Source of the DNA: Pseudomonas sp. AN-1
GTDB taxonomy: Bacteria; Pseudomonadota; Gammaproteobacteria; Pseudomonadales; Pseudomonadaceae
Length of the DNA stretch: 64,000 nt
Direction of reading: 5' to 3'
Assembly (NCBI RefSeq): GCF_034057115.1
Contig: NZ_CP139195.1
Coordinates: forward strand, 1,922,001-1,986,000
Within the stretch, counting starts at the first letter, position 1, and each line of letters starts with the position of its first letter. The notes beneath the pieces were generated by a model, which saw only the letters and a list, made by a program, of their open reading frames with translations, was not told the origin of the DNA and searched no databases. Shown here one piece after another: positions 39,009-47,754 of the stretch. The translations under genes were made by a program, and so were the position numbers.

Positions 39009-39863
39009 TCAGTGCTGGTTCAAGAGTTCGAGGATTTCGCTGCTGCGCTCGCTTTTCTGGGCGTATTCGCGCAAGGACATGGACTGGCCGTCCCAGCCAC
39101 TGAAGTGAGCATCGGCACCGGCGCCGTGCTCCAGCAGCAGCTTGACCATGGCCGTGTCGGAGTCGCCGATCGCGAACATCAGCGGAGTACGCCCCTGGCT
39201 GTCGGCACGGTTCGGATCCACCCCGGCCTCCAGCAACACCCCGGCGACCGCCAGGGCGTTTTTCTTCACGGCAATATCCAGCGGTGTATTGCCGGCAGCA
39301 TCCGCCTTGTTCGGGGCCGCGCCCAGGGAAAGCAGCAGGGCGGCGGACTCCTTGGCGTTGAACTTGGCGGCAAGGTGCAGCGGCGTGTGCTCCCAGGTAT
39401 CGCCCGGCTCGGTGATGTCCGGGTTTTCCGCCTGGGCGATGAGGCGCCGAATCTCGTCCAGTTGCCCAAGGCGGACGGCCTTGATCAGTGCCATGTGATC
39501 GTCGAAGCCGAGTTTTGGCGCCGGGCAAGCACCCTTGACGAAGCGCGAGCGGCCGTTGAAGTTGGCACGGAAGGAGTCGTCGGCGAACTCCAGGTTCGAC
39601 AAGACATAGGGCGCCGCGTGCAGGGTGTCGCCCTCCAGGCGGTAGTCGCCGGAGAAAGGCGATCCGCCGATCGCGAAGCGGTATTTGCCATGGGCGTCGA
39701 AGGACCAGGTTATGTTCGGGATCGAGGTTTCCTCGTCGAGCACGGTCTCCACGAGACACCAGTCGCCGACCAGAGGCTGACCGGCAGGTGTGGTGTCCTG
39801 GGCCCAGGACGGGGCCAAGCCGACCAGCGCGAGGCTGGCCAGGGTCATTGTGCTGAGTTTCAA
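39009..39863 (-). CDS. Secreted ankyrin-repeat protein
   Basis: 284 residues. The signal peptide is MKLSTMTLASLALVGLAPSW, with cleavage near WAQ. A small N-terminal beta-like domain (GDWCLVETVLDEETSIPNIT) is followed by four ankyrin repeats, recognisable as HTPLHLAAKFNAKESAALLL, NTPLDIAVKKNALAVAGVLL and RTPLMFAIGDSDTAMVKLLL. Ankyrin repeats bind proteins. Periplasmic ankyrin proteins in Pseudomonas can be partners of catalases or toxins; no partner is evident here beyond the adjacent 105-aa secreted protein. Confidence 0.88.
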   Translation of the reverse strand: MKLSTMTLASLALVGLAPSWAQDTTPAGQPLVGDWCLVETVLDEETSIPNITWSFDAHGKYRFAIGGSPFSGDYRLEGDTLHAAPYVLSNLEFADDSFRANFNGRSRFVKGACPAPKLGFDDHMALIKAVRLGQLDEIRRLIAQAENPDITEPGDTWEHTPLHLAAKFNAKESAALLLSLGAAPNKADAAGNTPLDIAVKKNALAVAGVLLEAGVDPNRADSQGRTPLMFAIGDSDTAMVKLLLEHGAGADAHFSGWDGQSMSLREYAQKSERSSEILELLNQH

Positions 39864-39994
39864 GATTCGTCCTTGATTTAACAGGTTGATGAGTCGCGGT
39901 CAGGGCAGCTGCAGGACGCTCGGTGTGGTGTGTTATCGGGTGAACAGGGTGCGGTCATGGGCTGTCCTTGTCGGTCATGCCATTACGATCCCCG

Positions 39995-40108
39995 TCACTC
40001 GCACAGGCTCTCCCGCCAGTCCTCGACCACCTCGATCAGCTCCGCATGGGCCGCCACCGGCAGGTTGTGGCGCTCGGCACAGGCCATGACACGCTTGAAG
40101 ATTTCCAT
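39995..40108 (-). pseudogene. 37-codon internally deleted copy of the 207-aa acidic protein
   Basis: Open frame with a start and an AAGGAAGTGACTG ribosome site. It reads MEIFKRVMACAERHNLPVAA and then HAELIEVVEDWRESLCE. The first half matches MACVERHRLPVAA of the 207-aa protein at its N-terminus. The second half matches AYAELDKMVKDWLESLDE at its C-terminus. Some 170 codons between are missing and the join is in frame at the shared VAA(H/Y)AEL sequence, which suggests recombination between two short similar segments. It may still be translated. Confidence 0.7.
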
Positions 40109-40209
40109 CAGTCACTTCCTTGGTTTTGGGAAACACGAAGAACTTGCCGGGCGCCCCGCTCGGCAAGATATGCGCCAGGCCGACGCCGTCGGCCTGGCGC
40201 AAGGCGCAC

Positions 40210-43200
40210 TCACTTGGTCGGCGCTTCGCTGGCCTTGGCCTGCAGGGCGCGGATCTGCCCCATCAGCGTGGCCTGCAGCGGTTTGGGCAGGTCGGCGGGT
40301 TTGACCCAGGCCCAGCTCTTACTGAGGTCGCGCACCCGGAAGCCCTCGATCTCCACCGGGGTGCCGATGTCCATCCACGGCGGGAAGTAGCCGTGGTGCA
40401 GTTCGATGCTCAGTTTCAGCGCCGGCAGATTCCAGGTGTGCTCGTCGATGCTCGGGCCGTCGCCCACCGGGCCGGGGCGGTAGCCCCATTTCTTCGCCAG
40501 ACCAGCCAGTTGCTCCTGCGCCACCACGAGTCCGGGCGGAGCGAGCAGTTGCTCATCCTTGAACAGCTCGGCCGGCGGCAGCTCGGCGCAGGCACCCAAC
40601 TGGTCGACCATCGGTTCCATTTCGTAGTCGGCGAAATAGGCCTGCCAGGCCTCCAGCTCGCCCGCCAAAGCGGTGGCCGGATGCCACAGGCTGACGCTGC
40701 AGCTTTCCGGCAAGACGACGGCATCGTCCTCGACATCCACCAGCGAGAAGTCCTCGGCGAGGCGGAAGCTGCTGCGGGCGAGATCCGGCGCATCCTCGGC
40801 GCGCCAGATCAGGCTGCGGCCGACGATGCGCAGCAGCGGGTGCTGGACGAACAGACGCTGCCAGCGCGCCAGCGGCCAGCGCTTGCCGGTGACCAGCGCG
40901 CCGTACATGCGCGGCGCCTGCTGCTTGACTACGGTCTTGAGATTGCTCGCCAGCCCCTTCAGTTTGGCGCTGGCGGCCTCCCACTCGGGCTTGAGCGCGG
41001 CATCCTTCACCGCCGGAATCGACTTGGCGGCCTTGCCCTTGTCGTTGACGACGCGCAGCGACAGGTCGCCCTGCAGCTCGACGCGGTAGGCGTTGGGGCC
41101 GACCACGAGCGTCAGCCCCTCGCCCAGGCCGAAGTCCGGGGTGAGTTCGTCGAACAGCTCGGCCACGCTCATCTGCCGGCGCTGGGCGGCGGCGCGCAGG
41201 GCCTGGCGAGCGCTGCTCACCACCATGTCCTTGAGCTTGCGCGACTCGGCAATCTCCTGCACGCGCAGCAGCGCATACAAGGTGTCGACCTCGCCGAGCT
41301 GCTCGGTGGCGGCGGCGGCGCGCTGCAGGCGCGGCTTGTTCCAGACGTTGATCGCGGCGACCAGTTGGTCGACCACCCGGTCGTCGGCGTTGCCCGGCAG
41401 CAGCTTCAGCGCCCAGCGCAGCTTGGGATCGCCGTTGCTGGCGATCCAGACCTCGGCCAGCGCCAGCGCCAGGCGGGCACGGTTGTCGGCGGCAATGGGA
41501 GTGAGGAGCTTGGCCACCAGCGGCGACAGGCTGTCCTCGGCGGTGGCGGTCAGATGCAGCAGCACGCGAGCGGCGTGCTCGGACAGCGGCGCGCAGAGGG
41601 CCAGCAGTTCGGGGCTGTCGTAGTGCTTCACGCTGGCGGCGATGCGCTTGACCGTGGCGGCCTGGGCCTCGACGGCGGCCAGCGCGGCGGCGGGGTCGGC
41701 AGTCGGCGCGGCCTCGCCTGCAGCGTCTTCGGTCGGACCGGCGGCGCCCTGGCCGAGCTGCTGCAGGCGCTCCTCGACCATGCTGGCCGAGGCCGCATCG
41801 AGCTTGCCGGCGGCCAGCAGTTCGCTCAGCAACGGACCGGCCGCCGCATCGGGATGGGCGAGCAGCACGTCGCGACAGGCCAGCAGCAGGTTCTTCGGCG
41901 GCTTGCGCAGCCAGCCGGCGGCGACCAGATCGGCGGGGGCGAAACGCCCGGCGATACCGGCCAGGGCATCGCGCAGCGCCTTGGAGCTGCTGCCGGCCAC
42001 CACCCTGGTGAGCACCGGCAGCGCGGCTTGCAGGCTCGCGGCATCAAGGGTCGGCAACAGATGGACCAGATCCTTGGTCGGCACCTGCACCAGGTCGTCC
42101 GGGCGGCTGGCAACCAGGTGGCGAACGATGCGCCGGTAGCGGCTGGCCTCGCAGTCGTTCTCGCAGCGCGAGGCAATCGCCGGCAGCATCAGCGGCAGCA
42201 GCTCGGGGTACGGCTCGGTGCACACCTTCCAGGCGAGGTTGAAGCTGATGTCGTAGCGCCCCCACTCGCGCAGCTGCGCGACGAAGGGCTCGGCATCCTC
42301 GCGCACCAGGCGGTCGAACACCGCGAAGGTGTATTCGCGCTCGGCCCGGTCGTGGTAGCTGAGACAGCTGAACATCTGATCGGCCAGTTGCTGGCGTCGC
42401 TTGGCGCTCGCCCCCGACCAGCGCAGCTCGATCAGGCCGGGGTCGCGGAAGGCGTTGTCGTCGTAGAGCTCGGGATGAAGGGCGAAGAATGCGTGCCACG
42501 GCGCCCAGCCGGTGGGCGCGGGTACGTCCTCGACCCGCTTGCGGTACACCTCCAGCACGTCCTTGCACAGGCGCCCGCCGCGCTCGGCCAGCGCGATCAG
42601 ATCGGCCGCTTCGCTCAGGCCCGCGATGAAGGGATACCAGCCGGTGTTGTAGTCGCTGCCGACTTCCGCGCGCAGGGCGAGCGCCCACTCGATGTGCGCC
42701 AGGCAATCCTCGCGCGACATTTCCGGATACCACAGCAGGGGCAGGATACGCGCCAGCACCAGGCCCACGACCTGGTGGCCCGGCTTGCCCTCGGTGCGGG
42801 CGCGGGCCAGCCAGGCGTCGGCCAGGGCGCGCAGCTCGGCGGCCAGCTCGGGGCTGCGCCGGGGGATCTCGCGAGAGCAGTGGTACAACTGGCCGCGCGG
42901 AATCGTCATGCGGGCGAAGGCCAGCCAAGTCTCGGTGCTCGCCAGCCAGGGCGCGTCGTCGCCGCCCAGGTGCGACAGGATGTTGAGGCAGCGCTCCTCG
43001 CAGGTGCGCAAGAACTCGGCCACTTCCGCGGCACGACCGTCCTGCAGGCGCTCGGCGAGGATGCGGGCGAAGGCCGCGCGCTCCTGGGTGTCGTCGAGGT
43101 GGCGAGACAGTTCGCCCAGCGGCGCCTGGGCCGGGTCGAGTGCCGGCAGTGCGGCCCGGGCCTGGCGCTCGGCTTCCTCCGACGCCTCCCCAGCCGCCAG

Positions 43201-43362
43201 CTCATCTCCAGCTTCCTCCATGGCACGGAGCAGCAACTCCAGCACATCTTCTTTCTCTGCTTCGGTGTCCGCCAGGGAATCGGCCAGCAGCTCCAGCGCC
43301 TCCAGCGCCTGTTCCTCTTCGCTCAAGGGGCTGGCTTCCGTGTCTAGGGGGGTAGTGCTCAT
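40210..43362 (-). CDS. DUF4132 protein, copy A (1050 aa)
   Basis: A soluble protein with an acidic N-terminal extension (about residues 1-75) not seen in copy C. A helical HEAT-like middle includes VVAGSSSKALRDALAG. The DUF4132 core follows, nearly identical in places to copy C: VAELFDELTPDFGLGEGLTL, HPLLRIVGRSLIWRAEDAPD and FADYEMEPMVDQL. YehI/MolR-type protein of unknown biochemical role. It is the most upstream DUF4132 gene of the block. Short spacers and uniform strand suggest a common transcript with the small genes before it. Confidence 0.87.
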   Translation of the reverse strand: MSTTPLDTEASPLSEEEQALEALELLADSLADTEAEKEDVLELLLRAMEEAGDELAAGEASEEAERQARAALPALDPAQAPLGELSRHLDDTQERAAFARILAERLQDGRAAEVAEFLRTCEERCLNILSHLGGDDAPWLASTETWLAFARMTIPRGQLYHCSREIPRRSPELAAELRALADAWLARARTEGKPGHQVVGLVLARILPLLWYPEMSREDCLAHIEWALALRAEVGSDYNTGWYPFIAGLSEAADLIALAERGGRLCKDVLEVYRKRVEDVPAPTGWAPWHAFFALHPELYDDNAFRDPGLIELRWSGASAKRRQQLADQMFSCLSYHDRAEREYTFAVFDRLVREDAEPFVAQLREWGRYDISFNLAWKVCTEPYPELLPLMLPAIASRCENDCEASRYRRIVRHLVASRPDDLVQVPTKDLVHLLPTLDAASLQAALPVLTRVVAGSSSKALRDALAGIAGRFAPADLVAAGWLRKPPKNLLLACRDVLLAHPDAAAGPLLSELLAAGKLDAASASMVEERLQQLGQGAAGPTEDAAGEAAPTADPAAALAAVEAQAATVKRIAASVKHYDSPELLALCAPLSEHAARVLLHLTATAEDSLSPLVAKLLTPIAADNRARLALALAEVWIASNGDPKLRWALKLLPGNADDRVVDQLVAAINVWNKPRLQRAAAATEQLGEVDTLYALLRVQEIAESRKLKDMVVSSARQALRAAAQRRQMSVAELFDELTPDFGLGEGLTLVVGPNAYRVELQGDLSLRVVNDKGKAAKSIPAVKDAALKPEWEAASAKLKGLASNLKTVVKQQAPRMYGALVTGKRWPLARWQRLFVQHPLLRIVGRSLIWRAEDAPDLARSSFRLAEDFSLVDVEDDAVVLPESCSVSLWHPATALAGELEAWQAYFADYEMEPMVDQLGACAELPPAELFKDEQLLAPPGLVVAQEQLAGLAKKWGYRPGPVGDGPSIDEHTWNLPALKLSIELHHGYFPPWMDIGTPVEIEGFRVRDLSKSWAWVKPADLPKPLQATLMGQIRALQAKASEAPTK

Positions 43363-43447
43363 GCAAAAGACTCCTGAGTTCGGGTAATGGGTTGCGCGTG
43401 GCCCTCAGAGCCTGCGCGGGCGGCGCCCGTAACGCCGCCCGGTTGTG

Positions 43448-43840
43448 TCACTGCGCGGCAGTCGGGGCGTTCCAGTGCATCAGCTGCCGACCGAGCTCGT
43501 AGAACACCTCGAGGCGCTCGCCGCTGAAGGATTCGATGCTCAGCACACCGGGCCGGTCCTCCAGACGCATGTCGTGGATCGTCGGGGTGTCGATGAGATC
43601 GTCGCTGTCGAAGTAGAGAAGCTGGCCGGTGCGGTAATCGAAGAACCAGAAGCTAGGGAAGTCAGGGTCGTCCCCGTAGCAGACCATGGCCGCCAGCCCG
43701 AGGCGCGGGTTGCAGGTCACGGCAACACAGGCCTCCTCGGGGGCGGACTCGTAAAGGACGCTGGTCAACAGCTCGGCCAGCGCGGCCTCATCGTCCAGCA
43801 ACGCTGCGTGGCCGCTGACCTGGATGGATTCGTTGTTCAT
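43448..43840 (-). CDS. Hypothetical small acidic protein (130 aa)
   Basis: No family recognised. It looks like a compact alpha/beta domain (CYGDDPDFPSFWFFDYRTGQ followed by LLYFDSDDLIDTPTIHDM), soluble and acidic. A GGAGCGTGC ribosome site precedes ATG 43840. It lies between the 136-aa acidic protein and DUF4132 copy A in transcription order. Its size fits an accessory or immunity-like role, which is a guess from context. Confidence 0.72.
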   Translation of the reverse strand: MNNESIQVSGHAALLDDEAALAELLTSVLYESAPEEACVAVTCNPRLGLAAMVCYGDDPDFPSFWFFDYRTGQLLYFDSDDLIDTPTIHDMRLEDRPGVLSIESFSGERLEVFYELGRQLMHWNAPTAAQ

Positions 43841-43874
43841 GCACGCTCCTTGTTGCGATCCGTGTGAAAGGGAA

Positions 43875-44285
43875 TCAGGCGCTCACCGGCCTGCCGTTGA
43901 GCAGCACCTGGCCTCCGCTGCAGGTCAGCATGACGTCCTCCTCGTCATCTTCGTGCTCCTCGTCATGATCGAAGGCGATGCTGGCGCGGGTGGCGTGCCG
44001 GCCGAGGATCGGCAGCAGGGCAACCGCGTATTCCAGGCCTTCACCGCCGCAGACGAAGGAGGCCGAAAGCCCACCCTCGCCCTCCTCGATGTCTTCGATG
44101 CCCTCGATGTAGTCGCCGAAGCGCTGCACCAGCTGGTCGAACAGCGGAGCTAGGCTCTCGTCGAGGTCGCTGAGTAGCTCCCGACTGGTATCGAGGTCAT
44201 AGTCCTGCATGGCGCTCAGGACTTCGTGCAGGGTGCCAAGTACCGATTCCTCGGCGCTCACTTCAAGTTGCAGGTAGGTTTCCAT
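43875..44285 (-). CDS. Hypothetical small acidic protein (136 aa)
   Basis: Starts METYLQLEVSAEESVLGTLH after a strong AAGGAG. It is helical in the first half, with a strand-rich end (EDVMLTCSGGQVLLNGRPV) preceded by an acidic run DHDEEHEDDEED. No family recognised. It follows the membrane ATPase gene by 31 bases on the same strand, so it is probably translated from the same message. The open frame upstream of 44285 is a shadow of the ATPase gene. Confidence 0.72.
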   Translation of the reverse strand: METYLQLEVSAEESVLGTLHEVLSAMQDYDLDTSRELLSDLDESLAPLFDQLVQRFGDYIEGIEDIEEGEGGLSASFVCGGEGLEYAVALLPILGRHATRASIAFDHDEEHEDDEEDVMLTCSGGQVLLNGRPVSA

Positions 44286-44316
44286 GTCTTTAACTCCTTG
44301 TGACTGAGATCGTTCA

Positions 44317-46479
44317 TCAAGCCTGACTGCGTTCGGCCGCCAGTTCCTGGCGCAGCAGCAGCGCCACCTCGTCGGGCTCGAACTGGCGCAGGAACAGCGG
44401 AATGGCGAAGCGGTGGATGCCGTCCTCGCGGCGCAGCACGTAGGCCAGTTGCAGGCGCGCCAGCACGCGCTGCAGGGCGTCGGCGGAGCCGGCGAGGCCG
44501 TGCTCCTCGAACAGGCGCACCAGCGCGGCCAGACTGGTCTGGCCATGCAGCGCGACCTGGTACACGGCGATGCGGTCGAGGCGGCAAGCCGCCTCGTCGT
44601 GACACAGGCGACCCCAGCCAGCCAGGGCGTCGAGCACCGCCTGCGAGGCCAGCGCCTGGGCCAGGTGGCGGGACTCGATGACCCGCTCGCCCGGTTGCAG
44701 GGCTTCGAGGCATTCCTGGCAGACGATGGCGACCAGGTTGGCGCGCTGGCCGCTGGCCTTCACCACCTGCTCGACCAGCGCGTCGCTGGCGAAACTCAGG
44801 CGCAGACGGGCCAGCGGCAGCGTGGCCAGCTCGCGGCAGGCTTCCGGCTCCAGGCCGCCGATGCTCAGCACCTCGCCGAAGTTGCGCAGCGGCGACTGGT
44901 AGTCGAGCACTGCGGTGGCGTACAGGTCCCAGAAGCCGGCGAGCATGAACCAGCAGCGGCCCTCCTCGCTCAGCGCGCGCAGGGCAGAGAGCTGCGGGTA
45001 GCCGTGGCGGGATTCGTCGCGGAAGAACAGGTCGGCTTCGTCGATCAGCAGGAACAGGCGCCGACCGGCGTGGCGGGTCGCCAGATGGTCGATGACCGCG
45101 TCCAGCGGCGTGTCGGCCTTGAGCCCGAACTGCAGGGCCAGCCGCGGCGCCAGACGGTGGTCGCGCAGCGAGACGTAGTGGCAGGCGATGTGCGGATGCC
45201 CCTGCAGGCGACGCTGCACCGCCTTGAGCAGGCTGCTCTTGCCCAACTGGCGGCCGCCCACCACCAGGTAGTTGGCCGGCTCGCGGTTGAGCACGCGGGC
45301 CAGCAACTGGGCGCGGCCGAAGAAGGCGCCGGCGCGCACCACGCCGCCGCGGGTCTGGTAGGGCGAGATGCGGGTGACGCGCAACTGGCTGGACAGCAGC
45401 CGCAGCAGCACGTCGGCGGGCTTGCCGCCGAGCAGCCACTCCGTCTGGCTGCTGCTGTCCAGCGCCACCAGCAGGTTGGCCGGATCGGCGCAGTGGGCGA
45501 GCAGCACACCGGCTTCGAGCTCGCCGGCGGGGTCGGCGAGCACCAGCATCACGTCCAGCCCGGTCTGCACGGCGCGCAGGTGCTGGACGACGGCGGCGGC
45601 ATCGAGATAGGGCGCGGGCACGTAGACCAGACAGCGGTCGAGGCTGACCGGCAGCTCGGTGCAGAACTGCCACTCGAACACCATACCGGGCAGCGACCAG
45701 TCGGCGCTCGGCTGGCAGCGCGCGCCGAGCGCCAATGCCAGGGCTTGCACCCGCTCGGCAGATGCGGCGCTCGCACAGGCGATTGCGCGTTGCCAGTCGC
45801 TGGCCACAATGCCGGCGGCCGTCAGGGTGGCGCGGCGGCGACCGAACAGGCCGAGCAGGCGATCGAGCATGGGCAACTGCCCCAGCGGCAGGCGCAGCAG
45901 GCTCTTGGGCTGCAGCTGGCTGGGGCCGAGCAGCGGATGGCGTACCAGCAACAACAGCGCGGCGACGGCGAACAGCGCGAGGCAGATCAGGATCAGGCTG
46001 CGCAGGTCGTCGACCAGCGGGGCTTCGGCCGCCTCGTCCCCGGCGGCGCGGCAGCTGGGCGGCAGGTAGCGCGCCGGGATCGGCGGCTCGCCGGCGCGGC
46101 AGGTCCAGCCGTCGCCCCGCTCGGCGAAGTCGAGGACGATCTCGGTGCCGGCAAGATCGCCCAGCTCGGGATTCTCGGCCACCTCGGCAACCAGCCGCCA
46201 GGGCTGCGGCGAGTGCACGCGCAGCAACGCCTGCGACAGCGGCGGCGCGAACTCGTGGATGTCCTGCGGCCAGCCGTCGTAGGCCTGGCGCGCCTCGAGC
46301 ATGGCGCGGCGCCATTCGAGCAGTTCGCCCCACACCGCGCCAGTGCCGACCGTCGCCAGCGCGGCGCCGCGGGTGAGCGGGTTGTACTGCGGCGTCAGCA
46401 CGGCGCTGCCGACCAGCAGGGCCAGCAGCGCGACGACCAGCGGCCGGCGCCAGGCGCGGGTTTTCAGTCGTTCGAGCAT
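44317..46479 (-). CDS. Membrane-anchored P-loop ATPase (AAA/STAND-like)
   Basis: A 720-residue protein. Two predicted membrane segments, near residues 13-31 and 155-180, flank a ~120-residue presumably periplasmic domain. A long cytoplasmic part follows, with Walker A GGRQLGKSS at about 407-415 and Walker B LFLLIDEADLFF at about 478-489. After this come helical segments ending in a winged-helix-like region (HGQTSLAALVRLFEEHG). The layout suits a STAND- or Orc/MalT-type signalling ATPase that reports a periplasmic signal. It overlaps the XRE gene upstream by 16 bases, so the two are a unit. Confidence 0.8.
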   Translation of the reverse strand: MLERLKTRAWRRPLVVALLALLVGSAVLTPQYNPLTRGAALATVGTGAVWGELLEWRRAMLEARQAYDGWPQDIHEFAPPLSQALLRVHSPQPWRLVAEVAENPELGDLAGTEIVLDFAERGDGWTCRAGEPPIPARYLPPSCRAAGDEAAEAPLVDDLRSLILICLALFAVAALLLLVRHPLLGPSQLQPKSLLRLPLGQLPMLDRLLGLFGRRRATLTAAGIVASDWQRAIACASAASAERVQALALALGARCQPSADWSLPGMVFEWQFCTELPVSLDRCLVYVPAPYLDAAAVVQHLRAVQTGLDVMLVLADPAGELEAGVLLAHCADPANLLVALDSSSQTEWLLGGKPADVLLRLLSSQLRVTRISPYQTRGGVVRAGAFFGRAQLLARVLNREPANYLVVGGRQLGKSSLLKAVQRRLQGHPHIACHYVSLRDHRLAPRLALQFGLKADTPLDAVIDHLATRHAGRRLFLLIDEADLFFRDESRHGYPQLSALRALSEEGRCWFMLAGFWDLYATAVLDYQSPLRNFGEVLSIGGLEPEACRELATLPLARLRLSFASDALVEQVVKASGQRANLVAIVCQECLEALQPGERVIESRHLAQALASQAVLDALAGWGRLCHDEAACRLDRIAVYQVALHGQTSLAALVRLFEEHGLAGSADALQRVLARLQLAYVLRREDGIHRFAIPLFLRQFEPDEVALLLRQELAAERSQA

Positions 46480-47681
46480 GATTCGAGCACCTGCAGACCG
46501 GCCTGCCTCACCACCTCGCAGCGCCAGTGCAGGCGCGCCGCCTCGCCCTCACCGCGCACGCAGACGAGGTTGCTCCAGAACAGCCGGCGCAACTCGGCAT
46601 CGGGCAGGTACGGCCGCGCCCGGCCGAGGTCTTCGGCCTGCAGGCGCGTGTGCAGGCGTTCGCGCGCCGCCGGGTCGGCGGCCAGCGGCAGGAAGGTCTG
46701 CCACAGCCGCGCGCTGGCGGCGAGCCGGGTGCGCAGGGCCGCCTGGGCAGTTTGGTCGCGGCCGGCGTTCTCGCACAGCCATTGCAGCCCCTCCTCGGCC
46801 AGCGCGGGATGGCCACCGCAGAGCTCCAGCAGCAGCGCCAGGGTGGCCTTTTCGAAGGGGCGATTCGGCCAGCGCAGCCCGGCCAGGGTGGCCAGATCGT
46901 CCAGCGTCAGCTCGGGCCAGTGGCTGACTTGGGCGATGTTGAGCAGGGAGAGGTCGCCGCTGCGGTACTTGAGATCGGCCAGCGCCTCGCCGCCGCACAG
47001 CAGCAGGTGCAGGCGGCCGCCGTGCATCTCGCTGAGGCTGCGCAGGATGCCGGCCAGGGTATCGCGCAGCTCCGGGGTGCCCTGCTCGAAGCGGCTGACC
47101 AGGCAGAACAGCCGGCCGTGGCCGATCAGACGGTCCTCCAGCGCCGCCTCGAACTCGTAGTCCGAGGCCACGCCGGCGAAGCCGCATTGCCGGCCGATGG
47201 CGGCGAAGTAGTCGTTGCTGGCGGTACTCACGCTGTAGGGCGGCTGGATGTGCAGCACCGCGCCGTCGCCGTAGAGGCTGCGCGCCCGCGCCAGCAGTTC
47301 CTGGCGAAACGGCGGCTGCCCCCAGTGGGCTTGGGACAGCAGCAGGGCGATGGGATAGGGCACCGCCTGGCCGAGGCGGGCGAACAGGCCGTCGATGAAG
47401 GTGGCGAAGGGCACCTCGCTCCCTGCCCCGCTCTGCAGCGGGAACTCCGGCTCGAAGCCGGCGGTGACGAACAGTCGGTTGGTCTCCGCCTCGGTGAGGC
47501 GCAGGTAGCGCGCGCAGGCCTGCAGGCGATCGCGCGTCTTCGGGCTGGGCAGCGAGGTGCCGTTGCGCCAGTTGTTGACGGCCTCGCGGCTCAGGCCGAT
47601 CTCGGCCGCCACCCCGGCGGCGCTGGCGCGGATGCGCCGCATGTACAGCGTCAGCAGGGTGGCAAAGGCTTCGTTGGTCAT
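46464..47681 (-). CDS. XRE-type HTH protein with a degenerate ATPase-like domain
   Basis: A 405-residue protein. An N-terminal helix-turn-helix (VAAEIGLSREAVNNWRNGTS, about residues 24-43) binds DNA. The remainder resembles an AAA/STAND ATPase domain in spacing and in strands such as RLFCLVSRFEQGTPELRDTL and RLHLLLCGG. The expected Walker A glycine-lysine-serine is absent: the loop reads LLSQAHWGQPPF. It is therefore probably a nucleotide-independent regulator or a pseudo-ATPase partner of the membrane ATPase encoded immediately downstream (16-base overlap). Confidence 0.72.
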   Translation of the reverse strand: MTNEAFATLLTLYMRRIRASAAGVAAEIGLSREAVNNWRNGTSLPSPKTRDRLQACARYLRLTEAETNRLFVTAGFEPEFPLQSGAGSEVPFATFIDGLFARLGQAVPYPIALLLSQAHWGQPPFRQELLARARSLYGDGAVLHIQPPYSVSTASNDYFAAIGRQCGFAGVASDYEFEAALEDRLIGHGRLFCLVSRFEQGTPELRDTLAGILRSLSEMHGGRLHLLLCGGEALADLKYRSGDLSLLNIAQVSHWPELTLDDLATLAGLRWPNRPFEKATLALLLELCGGHPALAEEGLQWLCENAGRDQTAQAALRTRLAASARLWQTFLPLAADPAARERLHTRLQAEDLGRARPYLPDAELRRLFWSNLVCVRGEGEAARLHWRCEVVRQAGLQVLESCSND

Positions 47682-47754
47682 CGGCAGACAGGCTCACAGC
47701 AGGGCCGGGGTTGGATGTTCTCGGGCATGGCGAAACTTCCGGGCGGGATCGACA

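Noticed and set aside
33565-43347. Very long plus-strand frames (887 and 1075 codons) opposite the DUF4132 genes
   Set aside because: Antisense shadows rich in Arg/Gln/Ala/Gly with no recognisable domain. The true genes have ribosome sites and DUF4132 motifs.
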